Under the pieces are notes generated by a model. That model saw nothing but the letters and a program-made list of their open reading frames with translations. It had not been told where the DNA came from and did not search any database. A stretch of DNA of 5,594 bases. Origin: Actinomycetes bacterium (GTDB lineage: Bacteria; Actinomycetota; Acidimicrobiia; Acidimicrobiales; Palsa-688). The translations under genes were made by a program, and so were the position numbers. Location of the stretch: contig JAKAXG010000341.1 in NCBI GenBank assembly GCA_021827225.1, positions 1 through 5,594 of the forward strand, read 5' to 3'. The stretch's first letter is position 1. The number at the start of each line of letters is the position of its first letter. Positions 5,322 through 5,594 of the stretch are shown here, one piece after another.

Positions 5322-5594
5322 TCAACCGGTGCGCCGGCCGCTGCGGTGGTAGTGGGGCGGCTCGGTCTTGAAGAACTCGTGCACGACCGGATCCGCTCCC
5401 AGGTCCACCTCCTCGTCGTCGCCGTCGGAGTCGGAGTCCGGCGCCGGCGCCAGCTTGCCGGGCCGGCGGCCGTGATGCAGGTCCCGACCCCACCACACCG
5501 CCAGCGACAGGACCGCCACGATTATGAGTATCAGACCGACCCCGGACACGGCGGTGCTGCGCACGGTGTCGCGGTTCTTCGACAGCTGCAGCAT
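5322..5594 (-). CDS. Small single-pass membrane protein of unknown function (start at window edge)
   Basis: I do not recognise this 90-residue product. It has a short polar, basic N-terminus (K6, R8, R12) and one hydrophobic segment at about 14-35 ending in W34-W35. A basic patch (R37 to K47) is followed by an acidic run (D53 to E62, with D-S-D-S-D-G-D-D-E-E). The tail is rich in His, Arg and Pro. It looks like a small anchored protein; the orientation cannot be fixed, because basic residues flank the helix on both sides. The ATG occupies the last three bases of the window, so its ribosome site is not visible and an earlier start beyond the edge is possible. It ends 77 bp before the DegV start on the same strand and may share a transcript with it. 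G/C-rich third positions and a sensible membrane topology support a real gene. Confidence 0.7.
   Translation of the reverse strand: MLQLSKNRDTVRSTAVSGVGLILIIVAVLSLAVWWGRDLHHGRRPGKLAPAPDSDSDGDDEEVDLGADPVVHEFFKTEPPHYHRSGRRTG

Overview
The window is G+C-rich DNA with strong G/C preference at third codon positions. All coding is compatible with a high-GC actinobacterium. The thioredoxin reductase closely resembles actinobacterial TrxB in its CATC active site and its NADPH and FAD motifs. The kinase has the PknB-like actinobacterial layout. An acidimicrobial-type actinomycete is my best guess from the gene set and small-protein style, but the sequence alone does not prove it.

Layout from high to low coordinate, which is the direction of transcription for most genes. 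A small single-pass membrane protein (5322-5594) is followed by a DegV/FakB-type fatty-acid-binding protein (4402-5244), then a transmembrane Ser/Thr protein kinase with an extracellular jelly-roll (F5/8-type) domain (2296-4353). All three are on the minus strand and could form one transcription unit. A four-helix membrane protein on the plus strand (1904-2299) converges on the kinase so tightly that both stop codons lie in one CTAG. A roughly 120-bp divergent intergenic region (1783-1903) separates it from a second minus-strand group: a two-helix membrane protein (1444-1782), thioredoxin reductase trxB (438-1418) and thioredoxin trxA (21-347).

How the parts relate: TrxB passes NADPH electrons to TrxA to keep cytoplasmic thiols reduced. 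The trxB-trxA gap holds an exact GGAAT-N18-GTT match, the promoter signature of the thiol-stress sigma factor SigR/SigH. This suggests trxA can be induced separately under disulfide stress. The same gap contains a hairpin that starts in the trxB stop codon, and a perfect 14-bp palindrome in the predicted trxA leader. The kinase plus carbohydrate-binding-like ectodomain near trxBA recalls, from memory, the MurJ (MviN)/kinase neighbourhood of other actinobacteria. A role in cell-envelope signalling is therefore a reasonable inference. Both genes flanking the divergent region have -10-like elements placed for leaderless transcripts.

No RNA genes, CRISPR arrays, insertion sequences or phage genes were seen. 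No stretch over 300 bases lacks a gene. I do not see an obviously new multi-gene system. The most useful observations are regulatory (trxA leader, divergent operator region) and the kinase architecture.
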